Shown here: positions 10,982 through 22,215 of the stretch, one piece after another
Position numbering within the stretch: position 1 is the stretch's first letter
Layout: each line of letters begins with the position of its first letter
Source of the DNA: Clarkia xantiana subsp. parviflora
Taxonomy: Eukaryota; Streptophyta; Magnoliopsida; Myrtales; Onagraceae
NCBI GenBank assembly: GCA_036873135.1
Contig: JAPTYO010000007.1
Span: 20,876,763-20,940,762, forward strand
Reading direction: 5' to 3'
DNA length: 64,000 nt
Notes under the pieces: model-generated
The model's input: the letters and a program-made list of their open reading frames with translations, nothing else
Databases searched by the model: none
Told to the model about the DNA's origin: nothing
Program-made: the position numbers and the translations under genes

Positions 10982-12127
10982 TGTTAGGTTATAAAGTCTA
11001 GGTCAACGGGTCGTCAATCTAGAATTTATCTCCCACTAATGAAATGTCGGGTTCACTGTTCCTAGGACTAGTCATTCTGATACATGCCCTTCTGCTCCCT
11101 TGGGGTAGTCGTTCTGATATATGTCCTCCTCTTCTCTCCTTCTGACCTCCTTTCCTTCTCTCCTTCTGACCTCCTTTCCTTCTCTCCTTCTGACCTCCTT
11201 TCCTTCTCTCCTTCTGACCTCCTTTCCTTCTCTCCTTCTGACCTCCTTTCCTTCTCTCCTTCTGACCTTCTGAGGCTTGTACTTCTTACCCCTGGGGCTT
11301 GTCCTACTGCTCTATGCTCTTCTGCTTCCTTGGCTCTCTTCTCCTTGCTACCCTGCAAGAGGGGCAATACCAGGCACAGAGGGGGGGTGGTGCCTGATGA
11401 ACCCTCTCCGATGCCTAAGTCAGTACGGTTTTAGAGAGATAAAGCTAGAGAGATGTCAGAGCAAAATTGTGCAACTTGCCAAGATCCTCAAATGAGTTGT
11501 GAAGGTGGGGTATTTATAGGCAACGGTGTCATTAAGGTGGCTTAATGACATCGTTAGCCTTTAAACACAATTAATTAACCTTTAAGCACATAATTAAGAC
11601 CTTAGGATTCGGAGGAGGTAGGCGGAGTGGACCGAGCATGGGAGTCCGAATGTGGTGTCGGGACCCTTGGGGGGGGAGAAATCCGACCCCTAAGGGTAGG
11701 GGTTGGGTGAGGACACCCAACCCCTCCTAGGGAGGGTGGGGTTGGCCAACCCCATCCCTCCTAGGAGGGATCGGGTTGGCCGACCCGATCTCTCCTAGGA
11801 GAGATCGGGTTGGCCAACCCGATCCCTCCTAGGAGAGATCGGGTTGGCCGACCCGATCTCTCCTAGGAGAGATCGGGTTGGCCAACCCGATCTCCCCTAG
11901 GGGAGATCGGGTCGGCTGACCCGATCTCCCCTAGGGGAGGTCGGGTGTGGCCACCCAACCTCACCTAGGTGAGTTCGCCTAAGTCGGACGGGCGCTTCGG
12001 CCCCGTCCGAGCCGTCGATGTTCTCGCGAAGTGTCCGGGTTGAAGTTTCGATTTGCAATCATAAATGGGACGATAAAAATACAACGGTTTGGAAGTCAAC
12101 GGGTTCAAATTGGGCGTATATCCATCA
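10982..12127 (-). repeat. LTR2 (5' LTR in element sense), 1146 bp
   Basis: Same sequence as LTR1 as far as I can compare by eye, including the 24-bp repeat and palindrome array. It serves as the 5' LTR for the internal region on its left and is shared with the truncated unit on its right. Confidence 0.9.
11511..11519 (-). promoter_or_regulatory. LTR promoter TATA box
   Basis: Minus strand CTATAAATA in LTR2, the LTR that would drive the internal region. The same box is at 2395-2403 in LTR1, and a matching box is at 61915-61922 in the second element. The transcript leader would include the GACTTAGGCATCGGAGAGGG segment shared by both elements. Confidence 0.6.
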
Positions 12128-14040
12128 CATGCCCCCGAGTCAACCAATGGCCTAACCCTTGATTGACTCTATTTTAGGATGGTATGACACGCGCAATTTG
12201 AAACCGGGGTTTTACCTTCTTTGTCTGAATGCTTGCTTACCCGTGGATACGTGCCTCTGACTCTGCCCCCCTGTCTACTGAGATAGAGGAATTGTAAACG
12301 TTAGAGTAGCACGGACGTGTGCCTAGGCACGCGTCCGTCTGATGTGGGAGTAATAAACTTATCTCTGCTACAGGTGCATACTCAAAAAATACAAACTTGC
12401 ACAGGGGTGTGATACGAATGTAACTAATAACTTACGCTTCAATTTCGTGTCGGGATTTCATCTAAGTGAGGGAAAATTTCAATTTTGGTCCGAAATTTTT
12501 TCTAAGTATGGGATACTAGAAAATATGCCTGTAGGATGTTAACTAGGAGTGAACATGGACATATCATGAACATGAGGATGTGTACTAGCATACATGCAAG
12601 TAGGAACATAAGGATGAGAGTGAGTGGAGACATGCTGCGATTGTAGTCATGAATGTATGCATGAATATATGGCGGCCGCGTGCGTGGACGTCTAAATGTT
12701 TGAACACATGGGAGTGTGTATGTGGGCATGCATATGAGTGCAAGCATGAACATGTATGTATGCATGGACGGGTTGTGAGTATGAGCATGAGTGATGACAT
12801 TGATGTACCTGTAGATGTTAATCATGAATATGAGCATAAGTGCAAAGGTGAGAGCATAGACCTCTCCTTTACTTGAGGGTGGGAACTCTGCCACTCAATG
12901 GGACACAACGTTCCGCCTCCCTCGTACTGGCGTGAGCATTGTCCATTAACCTCGACCTTCGGCATGTGTATCATTTTTCTTTCATCCGTTGGAGCATGCG
13001 TATAGCTCTTGACCTTTACCCTGCAATTTGTTCCCCATAAAAGTGGGGGTGAAAATTCTTACAAGCTTTCTTCTTACCGCCGCGAGCGAAAGGGTCTATT
13101 GACATGTGTTAAGGGTTGACCCTTCCTTCGGATGTGTTGGAGCGTTGCTCCATTTGGGGAAACTAAAAGTTCGCCATCTTCCCTTGGTGTTAAGGTTGCC
13201 CCCTTAGTAGGCGTATCTCGCCCCTCCATGAGTAAGGGTCGATCTTTGCGTTGGTTGCTCATATAGATGACTCATTTTTGGGGAGCTTTCTTCTTCAGAC
13301 AAGGAGACCGTTGAATCGGATGAGAGGGAAGGACCCTCTAGTTCTGCTTATCAGGCCTAGAAATTTTTCTAAGTCAGGGATGGCTGCTAATGCTTCCAGT
13401 ATGTTCTTTTTCCCTTCTCTTTTCTTTGTGATATATTTATGATTGTTCTCATGCTGCTTCCTTCTTGTTGTTAGAGCGTTCTTCCCTGGTTACCGAATGG
13501 TTCTTGTGGTGGGTGAGGGTTCAAGTCAATCTAAATCCAAGGCACGGAAACCTGACTCTGAGGTCGGGCCCTCGGCTGCCAAGGAGAAGGAAACCGCGAG
13601 AGGCTCTCCTTCAAGTGCCCCTTTGCTGACTCCCTCCCATGATAAGGAGGTAGTGGTTGAAGAGGCGCCCTCTTTGCTTGACAAAAGGGAACGACCTGTG
13701 GCTGGCGATGGGGTGATCATAGGTCTTGATGTCTCTTCTCTATCCCCTGCCCCCCAGCCGAGGGGCCGAGTCTCAAGTTTATTTCATCTTCGTATGGATT
13801 TGACGACTTTTGAAGGTGTCTTTGTCTTTCCTATGGGTTATGTTATTAACCCCTGCGTTGAAGATTTTTCTTTTGGTGACGGGTGTGATCATCATCTTAC
13901 ATTGAGGTTCCCCTCTCTTGTCATGGCTCTGATTAAGATAGCAAATTCTTGCTTTGGAGTTTGGTGGAGACTGCTCTTGAATTAGCCTCTACTAGTGTCG
14001 TAGTTGTGATCGTTGTGGGGATCGTTTTGTTATATGCCCT
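12128..14040 (-). mobile_element. duplicated partial internal region of LTR element
   Basis: Repeats 3012-4924 at the same 9116-bp offset, including the oppositely oriented ORF (13497-13985). The one mismatch I noticed is G at 3227 against T at 12343. It stops abruptly at 14040, where it is joined to the middle of a third LTR. Confidence 0.9.
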
Positions 14041-14364
14041 TGGGGGGGGAGAAATCCGACCCCTAAGGGTAGGGGTTGGGTGAGGACACCCAACCCCTCC
14101 TAGGGAGGGTGGGGTTGGCCAACCCCATCCCTCCTAGGGGAGATCGGGTCGGCTGACCCGATCTCCCCTAGGGGAGGTCGGGTGTGGCCACCCAACCTCA
14201 CCTAGGTGAGTTCGCCTAAGTCGGACGGGCGCTTCGGCCCCGTCCGAGCCGTCGATGTTCTCGCGAAGTGTCCGGGTTGAAGTTTCGATTTGCAATCATA
14301 AATGGGACGATAAAAATACAACGGTTTGGAAGTCAACGGGTTCAAATTGGGCGTATATCCATCA
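14041..14364 (-). repeat. LTR3, truncated
   Basis: Corresponds to LTR1 2552-3011 with 136 bp missing inside the palindrome array. It starts at the deletion junction (shared CCCT) and ends with the normal terminus ATCCATCA, followed by the target duplication GAGCT. Confidence 0.9.
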
Positions 14365-14372
14365 GAGCTGAT

Positions 14373-14645
14373 CTAAACCCTAAACCCTTAAAAAAATTAT
14401 TTTATTTCAACTTTGTATTTTATTGCGAAGTTTTTTTTTTTTTTTTTTGGGGCCGGTCCTTTAAAAGAGGGGTGCAATTTTAAACTTTAAAGTGAAGTTG
14501 AATAAATGTTTTGTGATTATGAAAAAACAATGACTCACCGTCACCGTAGGATTCAGCCAGCACGTGACTTTCCGGGAGATATTCATTCAATGTTTTCTTT
14601 TTAAAAGCTGAACGTAGCGAATTTAGCGCCAACTGTTCGCGGCAA
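14373..14645 (+). promoter_or_regulatory. CDC45 upstream region: telo-box and E2F-like sites
   Basis: A double telomere-box-like motif CTAAACCCTAAACCCTTA lies near 14373. At 14620-14642 AATTTAGCGCCAACTG and GTTCGCGGC occur close together. On one strand each they read GTTGGCGC and GTTCGCGG, one base off the plant E2F consensus WTTSSCSS at the first position. A CT-rich leader starts near 14721. Known: replication genes including CDC45 are E2F targets. Function here is inferred. Confidence 0.4.
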
Positions 14646-15145
14646 CTGAAATTTTTTGAGTTTTCAGAGATTCAAAATGGAGCCAGCTTTCCATTTCAAG
14701 TTTTCAACCCTCAGGAATCATTTCTCTCTCTCTCTCTCGCAGACAAGGAGCGAACTAGTCTTCCACGGAGATCTGACCTAAGAGCTCCGACACCGGAGAG
14801 AACTGCAGCCTCCGTATCTCCCTTTCTCCGTAAAAGTTGTCTCAGGTACTTCGTATCCTAGACCCTCGTCTTCTCCGCCAAGTACTTCTCATGATTTCTC
14901 CGATTGCCCGAGCTTATTTTGGACTAGCAAATTGCTGAATACCAATATCTTCAATTGGTGGATTTTGTATCCTATCCGTTGCTACGCTTTAATTCTGGAT
15001 CTTCAATTCGGAAGCTTAGGTTAGCTGAGATTTGGTGTTCTTGAATACCAGGTTGTTGAGTTCATTATAGTGCTTTCTGGAATCTCTTTTGGCTGAGTAA
15101 AAATTTGGGGAATTGCACTAGATCTGCTTGCCGAGGTAGTAAGTA

Positions 15146-16951
15146 ATGGTGAGGGAGCACAGAGTTGAGTCCTTTTACACTCGACTCCGAGAATCCACTG
15201 CAGCTTCATCGGGCTCTCCCCTTCTCATCTTCCCATCGACTTCAGATGTAGATTCACTTTGCGCTCTCAAGATTATCTTCCATGTTCTAGAGTCTGATTC
15301 AGTCCAATACGCCTGCTACCCAGTTTCATCTTTTCAGGAGATTCACGAATATGCAGGGCCTAACTTGGGTTCCTCCGATGCTCCCATTTCAATTCTCCTG
15401 ATTAATTGGGGATGCCACAGAGATCTGAGAAAGGTATTGAAGCTAGGGCCTGCAGCTAGGGTTTTTGTGGTGGATAGCCATCGTCCCATTCACCTGCATA
15501 ATTTAAGTGAGCAGAATGAGCAGGTGGTAGTTCTTTACACCGGGGATGATGAGCAACAGGCTGATTTAGCTTACGACTTTGATGTGTCGGCTTTGGCTAA
15601 TGCTGCTGATTTGGACAGTGATGATGAGATCAATGAAGATTTCAATAGTGAGGACGATGACAGTGATAGTGATACTGAGGAGGATGAGGGAGAAGATGGA
15701 AATTCTTCAAGAAAACGAAGGCGGGTTTCTGGAGAAGATGCAGAAGATCCACTCAAGCTCTTCATTAAGCTTAAGAAGAAGTATTACTGTATGGGAACCT
15801 TCCATGGAAAGCCTTCTGGGTGTTTAATGTATGATTTATCACATTCTTTGAGGAAGAACACCAATGATCTTCTCTGGTTGGCTTGTGTTTCTCTCACTGA
15901 TCAATTTGTCCACGAGAGGTTAACTGATGAGAGGTACCAAGCTGGGGTTATGGAGCTTGAGCAGCACATCAACAGCTCCGGGAACTTAGAAGCCGTCACT
16001 TCTGTGACCCTCAAAGATGGGACAAAGATCCGAGCACCAGAATCCTCCAGAATCACATACGAAGATGAACCGAGGTTAATGTTGTTGCAAGAATGGACGT
16101 TATTTGATTCCATGTTGTGTTCTTCGTACATGGCAACAAAGTTGAAGACATGGAGCGACAATGGCATGAAGAGGTTGAAGCTTCTTCTAGGGAGAATGGG
16201 GTTTGCCCTGGTGGACTGCCAACAGAAGTTCCGATACATGAAGCTCGAAGTGAAGAAGAAGATGAAGGATGAGTTTGAAAGGTTCCTTCCCGAGTATGGA
16301 CTCAACAACTTCTACTACAGAAGCTTCATGCGGTTACATGGTTATAGTTCAAAAGTGTCTGCTGCAGATGTTGTATACGGAGTCACAGCACTGCTCGAGT
16401 CCTTTGTCAAATCCGATGGCTCCTGTGCTTCCAAACAATTTGGAGAAGCCTACGATGCTCTGTCCTTGTGCAATGTTGAAAAGCTCAAAGATGGTATGCA
16501 ACACGCAATCAAGATTCAGCGCGCGATTCTGAGGCAAGGAAGTGCAGCGATAATGAAGAGGAGCTTCATAAGAAGTGGGTTCAAGTTCAGATGGTGCAAG
16601 CTTCAAGACTCCATAGATGTGAAGTTTCTAGGGTACCCTCAAGCTCTGACTAAATTCTGCTACTTCATTATGGATGCATTGAGGGAGCAAGGAAGAGAGA
16701 TGAAGCCTTTTCTTTGTGCTTGCTTATCGCAAGATCCTGGGAAAGTGTTGATTGTTGGAGTTTGTGGGAAGCCTCGGCTCGGGGCGGTTAAGGGAAATGC
16801 ATTTGGTATTGCATTCAGAAATGCTGCTCAGGAGATCGAATCTGATTTCTTCCATGAACTGTTCGAATCTTCATGGATCATTCTTGATGAGGCTTCGGTG
16901 AATCCCTTCATGATCAAGCTGACAGAAAAGCTGAAACGAAGAAGTTCCTGA
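15146..16951 (+). CDS. CDC45: CDC45 replication initiation factor
   Basis: A single uninterrupted coding exon of 601 residues, the usual length for plant CDC45. Known role: nuclear subunit of the CMG (CDC45-MCM-GINS) helicase that unwinds DNA at replication forks. Seen: an inactive DHH-phosphoesterase-type fold signature at the N-terminus (SDVDSLCALKI near residue 31, VDSHRPIHLHN near 110), a strongly acidic stretch (about residues 155-185) followed by a basic RKRRRV nuclear signal, and conserved CDC45 blocks to the C-terminus. The ATG at 15146 is the first in frame. The leader has a CT-rich tract near 14721 and a possible 5'-UTR intron (donor GT at 14846, candidate acceptor AG at 15050-15051). 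AATAAA lies at 16984-16989. It is convergent with FATA. Confidence 0.96.
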   Translation: MVREHRVESFYTRLRESTAASSGSPLLIFPSTSDVDSLCALKIIFHVLESDSVQYACYPVSSFQEIHEYAGPNLGSSDAPISILLINWGCHRDLRKVLKLGPAARVFVVDSHRPIHLHNLSEQNEQVVVLYTGDDEQQADLAYDFDVSALANAADLDSDDEINEDFNSEDDDSDSDTEEDEGEDGNSSRKRRRVSGEDAEDPLKLFIKLKKKYYCMGTFHGKPSGCLMYDLSHSLRKNTNDLLWLACVSLTDQFVHERLTDERYQAGVMELEQHINSSGNLEAVTSVTLKDGTKIRAPESSRITYEDEPRLMLLQEWTLFDSMLCSSYMATKLKTWSDNGMKRLKLLLGRMGFALVDCQQKFRYMKLEVKKKMKDEFERFLPEYGLNNFYYRSFMRLHGYSSKVSAADVVYGVTALLESFVKSDGSCASKQFGEAYDALSLCNVEKLKDGMQHAIKIQRAILRQGSAAIMKRSFIRSGFKFRWCKLQDSIDVKFLGYPQALTKFCYFIMDALREQGREMKPFLCACLSQDPGKVLIVGVCGKPRLGAVKGNAFGIAFRNAAQEIESDFFHELFESSWIILDEASVNPFMIKLTEKLKRRSS

Positions 16952-16989
16952 TTTCGTGACATTCTTTCGTGTCTCAGATGTTCAATAAA

Positions 16990-17580
16990 AGGTACATTAC
17001 TGCATTTACCGATTAAAGAAGTTTCAGTTAATGTCTTGTAGAATACAATAGTTGATTAGTTTGGAGCTTGGCTTGTGCTCTGTTTAGTGATGTTTAGTTT
17101 AAGCTAAGTGACTTCTTCTCAGAGACAGCAATTTGTGTACAATTATGAATTTCAGACATAGTTTGTAACAATGTTCACATAATTTGCTTGTAATATTGTA
17201 CTTCACTCGGGATTAAAAGGAACCGGGGAGAAAGAGTGAGCTTGTGTTGTTCGATGTTGATCAATATTGATGGTGTTTCATGTTCACTTCTTTTCTCTAG
17301 CAGCAAGTTTGGTTTCTTATGCAATATCTGGACATGTAATAATATGTAGATCCATTGGTTTTGTTTACCTTAATCAGCCCTACAGGACCGACATAACACA
17401 GTAAAAATGTAACTTCTTTCACTTGTGAGTTTCACATTTTTTGTTTAAGAAAAGGAGTAAAAACATAGTAAAGCAAACAACAAACCAGGCGTTACTTAAC
17501 CATGTAAATACGTTGTAGTCTGTTTCAATACTTTATTTCTTAACCAAATGTCTCAAATTCAATTTATATTGAGTTTTGTG
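16990..17580. other. CDC45 3' flank
   Basis: Possible further 3' UTR and AT-rich intergenic sequence up to the Mutator-like element. No gene or repeat recognised. Confidence 0.6.
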
Positions 17581-17589
17581 AATAGAAAA

Positions 17590-18388
17590 GGGTTAAGAAC
17601 CTATGAAAGGTCTGAACTATCACCCATGTTAACGGGAGATGTCTGAAATTTAAAAAGTTAATAATAACAGAGGTCTGAAATTTCAATTTTGTTGATTTGA
17701 GGTTTTCCGTCCATTTTTAAGGTTAAATTTAACAGAATTGTGTGAAATGACATTTTTGCCCCTTTAATATTTTGTTTTATTTAATATCTTATTTAAGGAA
17801 ATGTGAAATGACAATTTTACCCCTAAAGTCAAATTAAAACCACCCAACTCCAGCCACCGCCACCCGACTCCGGCCACCACCACCCGACTCCGGCCACCAC
17901 CACCCGACTCCGGCCACCACCACCTCGACTCCGACGACCACCACCTCGGCTCCGGCGACCCGACTCCGGCCACCACCTCGGCAAAAAAGCTCCGATCGAG
18001 GCCAAAAAGCTCCGATCGGAGCCCAATCGAGGCCGGTGGCTCCGATTTTGGCCCAATCGGAGCCTTGGTGGTGGTCGTCGGAGTACGGTGGTGGTCGCCG
18101 GAGTACGATTGGTGGTCGCCGGAGTACCGTGGTGGCTTCAAGGGCATTTTGGTCTTTTCACTCCATGCATGTGAGGGGCACACTTGATAGAAGGGCATTT
18201 TTGGAATTTTATTTCCGGTCACATGCTTAGCATGTGACCAACTTCCGTTAGTTTTAACGGAAAAAACTAACGGAGCCCGCTGTTATCAACAAAACAGAAA
18301 TTTCAAACCTCTGTTATTAACTTTTTAAATTTCAGACCTCCCCCGTTAACATGGGTGATAGTTCAGACCTTTCATAGGTTCTTAACCC
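17590..18388. mobile_element. non-autonomous Mutator-like element, 799 bp
   Basis: Inverted termini begin GGGTTAAGAACCTATGAAAG and pair over about 100 bp with the right end. A perfect 9-bp target duplication AATAGAAAA flanks it (17581-17589 and 18389-18397). Long TIRs with a 9-bp duplication are typical of the Mutator superfamily. The middle is a GC-rich repetitive stretch (CCACCACCCGACTCCGGC type) with no transposase. Peptides read from it are repeat artefacts. Confidence 0.85.
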
Positions 18389-18597
18389 AATAGAAAAATA
18401 TGTATAGCTAGTTATTAAACTGTGGTGAACAATAAAATTAAACTTGTATCTACTAAGCTGGCAAAAAAGACTTATGTAATATAAAATAGTAGATATTAGG
18501 GTCATATGTTTCAATTCCTCATAAGTTGATATAGGGAGACGGCTCGTTACACATATTAGGTATGTCACTTTTTCCAACTTATAATCATACTATTTTA

Positions 18598-19198
18598 GGG
18601 TTAGAAGGTATTTTTGTTACCACATATTTGACCGAATGTAGCTTTTAGTACTGGATGTTTAGTTTTGTATACTTTTGGTACCAAACGTTTGAAAAAATGT
18701 GGCTTTTGGTACACCGTTAGCTGACCGTTAGTTTTGGCCGTTAATGACACGTGCAAGTCATGTGATCGACTCTAAACTTTTAATTTTGTTCAATTTAGTC
18801 CCTCAAATATATTCCTAACTTTTATTGTTTAACTTAGTCATAACACTTTAAAATCAGACCCAATTAAACCAATCGAATTCAATTAATATAACCCATTTTG
18901 GGTTAAATTTACCCAATTGGAGATATGTCCCAATTGGGTTTGATTTTGAAGCTTTAGGACTAAATTAAACAAAATACAAGTTATGAATATATTTTAGGGA
19001 CTAAATTGAACAAAATTAAAAGTTTAGAGTCAATTACGTGACTTGCACATGTCATTTAACGGCCAAAACTAACGGCCAACCAACGGATGTACCGAAAGCC
19101 ACATTTTTTCAAACGTTTGGTACCAAAAGTATACAAAACTAAACATCTAGTACTAAAAGGCACATTCGGTCAATCATGTGTATAATATACATTTAACC
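18598..19198. mobile_element. non-autonomous Mutator-like foldback element, 601 bp
   Basis: Long imperfect inverted repeats cover most of the element; motifs such as GGTACCAAACGTTTGAAAAA on the left reappear inverted on the right. It begins GGGTTA and ends TTAACC. An 11-bp duplication ATACTATTTTA flanks it (18587-18597 and 19199-19209). No coding content. Its left arm resembles the arm at 30252-30296, so it belongs to a family with at least two members here. Confidence 0.82.
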
Positions 19199-19458
19199 AT
19201 ACTATTTTATGAATAGAACATGCAAGATTTCATTGACAACTGTTTATTTTAGATAACAGCATAGTACAACTTGTCTATGATGAGACAACAAAGTACAAAA
19301 TCTAGTTTGGATCCTTGTGAGGGAAGGGAGAGGCAAAGAAAACAATGTAGAGGAGACTTCTCAGTTTCAAGTAACACTTTTTTAACAGGAGCAAAAACTT
19401 CTAACAAACTCGAAAACACATACAAAGTTTGAAATGGCACAAGTTACTGAGATTCAGT

Positions 19459-22215
19459 TTATCTAGCTGGTTTCTTCCTCCATATGGTGCGGCCTCGGTT
19501 AATTTCGAGCCCGTCACCTGATAACCTCAGCAAATGCAAGAAATGTTGGTCTTCTTGTGGCAAAACCGAAGCCAACCCATTTGTTCCCTTGAGCTTTGTT
19601 AATGTTTCAGAAACCTCGGACTGGTTGTTTTCGTGGTTGGTGAGGGAATCGACGATGTCGTTGTGTTGGCACTCGCGTCGGTAGTCTAATGTTATGGTCT
19701 GTAGTTCATACGAGTCGATGATTTCCTGAGGTATGCTCTGTAATCAAAGACATAGAAAATGAGGTTTTCTTTTTGGCCAACAGACATAGAAAATGAGGTT
19801 GATTGCCGCCAAATACGAATTACAGTTAAAACCCAGGAAAATCAACCTTGAGAATTAATAAGATCGAAAAATGATTGAATTTTGCCGAAGCATTTGAAGT
19901 AGATGAAGAGCTATAACACTACTAACCTCTAAAACCCATCCGATATAAGTGACATTGTTAACGTGCTGGTTCATGTCCAGATCAGCTCTTCGAGGCTGCA
20001 TATTTTAAAGAAGAGTGCATATGAAATTCGGGAGAAAAAAAAAAAATAGGGCTAATGGGCTATTCATATTTATTATTATGATAATAAACACAGTTATGTA
20101 TGATTTTGACTCAGCTTACCACAAGCTTGATCTTTGAATAATCACCGGGATCTTCCAACTTAGGTATCTTCTTCAAACTGCTGTTGTTTTTTCAGGAAAA
20201 GATAATCTGTGAACGTGGAAAGGGTCACGAGGGCACAAGTGTCAAGTAATAGTGTCCATCTCTTGACTACTAACTAATGGATAAGACTGGGAAAAAAGAA
20301 AAATGACATTTTGGCCTTACCTTAACTCCCGTGGACAGAAGACCAAATACTCCTCGTGCACATCATCGCTAACCTTCTGCAGTCGTCTCGTGTTTTGGTT
20401 CATCATCACCCACTTGCTGAAATTAGATTATATAAACAATCAACAAATCAGCACAAAGGAAAATAAGAACAATGGAACAGCTTTTTCTTTAAGGCCTCGT
20501 TCTTGTTTAAACCTACAGGAAAATGATGCTTATGAACGTTTTAAAGAGTGTTTATGTGCTTTCTAGGTTTCTAAATGGAGGTTTAAGATTTAATGTGGAT
20601 AATGCCAAAATAATGGGGAATCTCAACAAGTTGAATGATTTGATAACATTTAGAGACGACGGGAGGCTTAGGAACCAATGAACATGAGCAAAACAGAGAA
20701 ATTAAAAGCATACACAAATATACTGATTAGATTCGAATTAAACGAAAGCTAAGCTCAGAACTTTGCAATATCATTATGTAATAACAATGATGTATATATA
20801 ACACTTTCTCTAAAGATGTTCGGATATTATCAAATCAACAGAGCATAAGATTGCCAGCATTGTATATCCTCCTTATATTGAAAGTGGTTGATGGGGGCTT
20901 CTAGCACAAAACAGTCGAAAGTCCTAGTTGGCAGTTCAAAAATCAATTGCATGGGCTACCCTCAAGATTTTAATCAATAAGTTAAAATAAGCAAAAACCA
21001 GAAGTAGCAGAAATAATTTCATATAACAGTTTACCTTGTGGCTCTTCCAATAACTTCACCTGTAGCATAGTCCTTTAGTATCCAATCACGCCTAGTTCCA
21101 ATTCTTCCTTCACTTTGACACCATGTCTCGATCTCAACCACATCACTCCTATACAAATGACATTTTGTTTTTATCAGAGAGGACTTGGAACGCATTAAAA
21201 AAAGCATAAAAAAAAACTCCAAAACTTCTATATTTGGACTCACCAAGCAGGGTACTTGTACACTTCTATGTGCATCCGAGCAGTTACCCATATGAGATTC
21301 AGCTTCCTCATGGTCGGTGTCGTTGCAAAACCATCGGTTGAGAACCCAACACTCTGTGCATGGTTACCCCCAACCTCCTGTAATATTCATTTATTTTTTT
21401 AACAATTCCAACATATTGCAAACAATGAGATGTTTGCAAGTTACAAATTAGCAGTGTATTAACAAAGAACAGAATCAATAGCAGTCTGGCAGCTTATTAT
21501 TTTAAGGTTACATCGAGAAACAAAAGGGTAACTGAATTTAGTATGCTGCAATCTGCCTCTGCGAGCAATTACCATCAACATGAGCAAGCAAATGACCCTA
21601 GTTCAACTGATATGCAAGCAATCTCATTTGATTTTCAACGGGAAGAAAAAAAAATCAATTTGAGTATTTGACCTCATTTAAGACATGCAATTATGTGAAT
21701 AAAGTCGATAGAACCGAAGTCACCACATTCCACCAAAGCCATAACAATTTCAATTATGAGCATTGAATTCAAGAATCGAGAAATGCATGTAACTAAGTCA
21801 TTACCAAGAATTGAATCAATGCGTTGACTAATCAGAGAATCGATCACCTCAGCTGATAATCCGCACAATTAGGGCAGCAATTAATTACCTGCAAGAGATT
21901 GGCGATGGTCTCCACGGTGGCGGTCTTGTTAATCCCCACCTCGTAGCACCTTATAATGAACCTCTCTTTGTAGGAGAGCCCATCCTCCGTCAAGCTTCCC
22001 ATCCTCAGCTGGTCAGCAAGGTTGCCGGAGACGGCCTCGACGCGGTCCAGCCCATCGGACACCAGCGTCAGGGACGGTGCTTCGCCACTGGCGACGGAGC
22101 ATACGACGGCGGTCCGCCTCCTGCAGACAAGTGATGGTAGGGGTTTATGGGGGAGGGATCCGCATTGGGGCAGGGCCTGAATCTGGGCCCTGGCGGTACA
22201 TGAGAGCTTCAACAT
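19459..22215 (-). CDS. FATA: oleoyl-ACP thioesterase FATA, seven exons, possible frameshift
   Basis: Hydrolyses oleoyl-ACP in the plastid stroma, releasing oleate for export. Exons (minus): 22215-21889, 21377-21244, 21148-21035, 20416-20321, 20206-20120, 19995-19927, 19737-19459; all introns GT-AG. Exon 1 carries a plastid transit peptide starting MLKLSC and then LADQLRMGSLTEDGLSYKE. Later blocks are ETWCQSEGRIGTRRDW, DLDMNQHVNNVTYIGWVLE (catalytic Asn/His region) and LDYRRECQ (catalytic Cys region). Length would be about 368 residues, normal for FATA. Odd: with the homologous acceptor, exon 5 is 87 nt and one base short in an A6 run, which shifts the frame. A second acceptor 26 nt downstream (exon 5 from 20180) restores frame but drops nine residues. 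The gene is therefore alternatively spliced, damaged, or mis-sequenced at that run. Confidence 0.93.

Larger units (their letters stand above)
1866..14364 (-). mobile_element. composite Tat-like LTR retrotransposon with three LTRs
   Basis: One 12.5-kb insertion bounded by a 5-bp target duplication, GAGCT at 1861-1865 and 14365-14369. Order on the plus strand: LTR1 (1866-3011), internal region (3012-10981), LTR2 (10982-12127), a second partial internal copy (12128-14040), and the end of LTR3 (14041-14364). Sense is the minus strand. LTRs then read TGATGG to CTAACA, a tRNA primer-binding site lies just inside LTR2 (10964-10979), gag-like and protease-like remnants follow at 10.7-8.7 kb, and a purine-rich tract (minus strand of 3012-3025) precedes LTR1. 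No reverse transcriptase, RNase H or integrase is recognisable, so the element looks non-autonomous. The tandem arrays between gag and the 3' LTR and the oppositely directed ORF are known traits of the Tat/Ogre lineage. Confidence 0.88.

Noticed and set aside
1866..14364. First reading of the LTR element as plus-strand with a plus-strand protein
   Set aside because: The PBS, TATA box, gag-like and protease-like remnants are all on the minus strand; the plus ORF is the oppositely oriented extra ORF.
17764..18230. Gly/Arg- and Trp-rich frames up to 152 residues
   Set aside because: They lie wholly inside the Mutator-like element and translate its GC-rich repeat.
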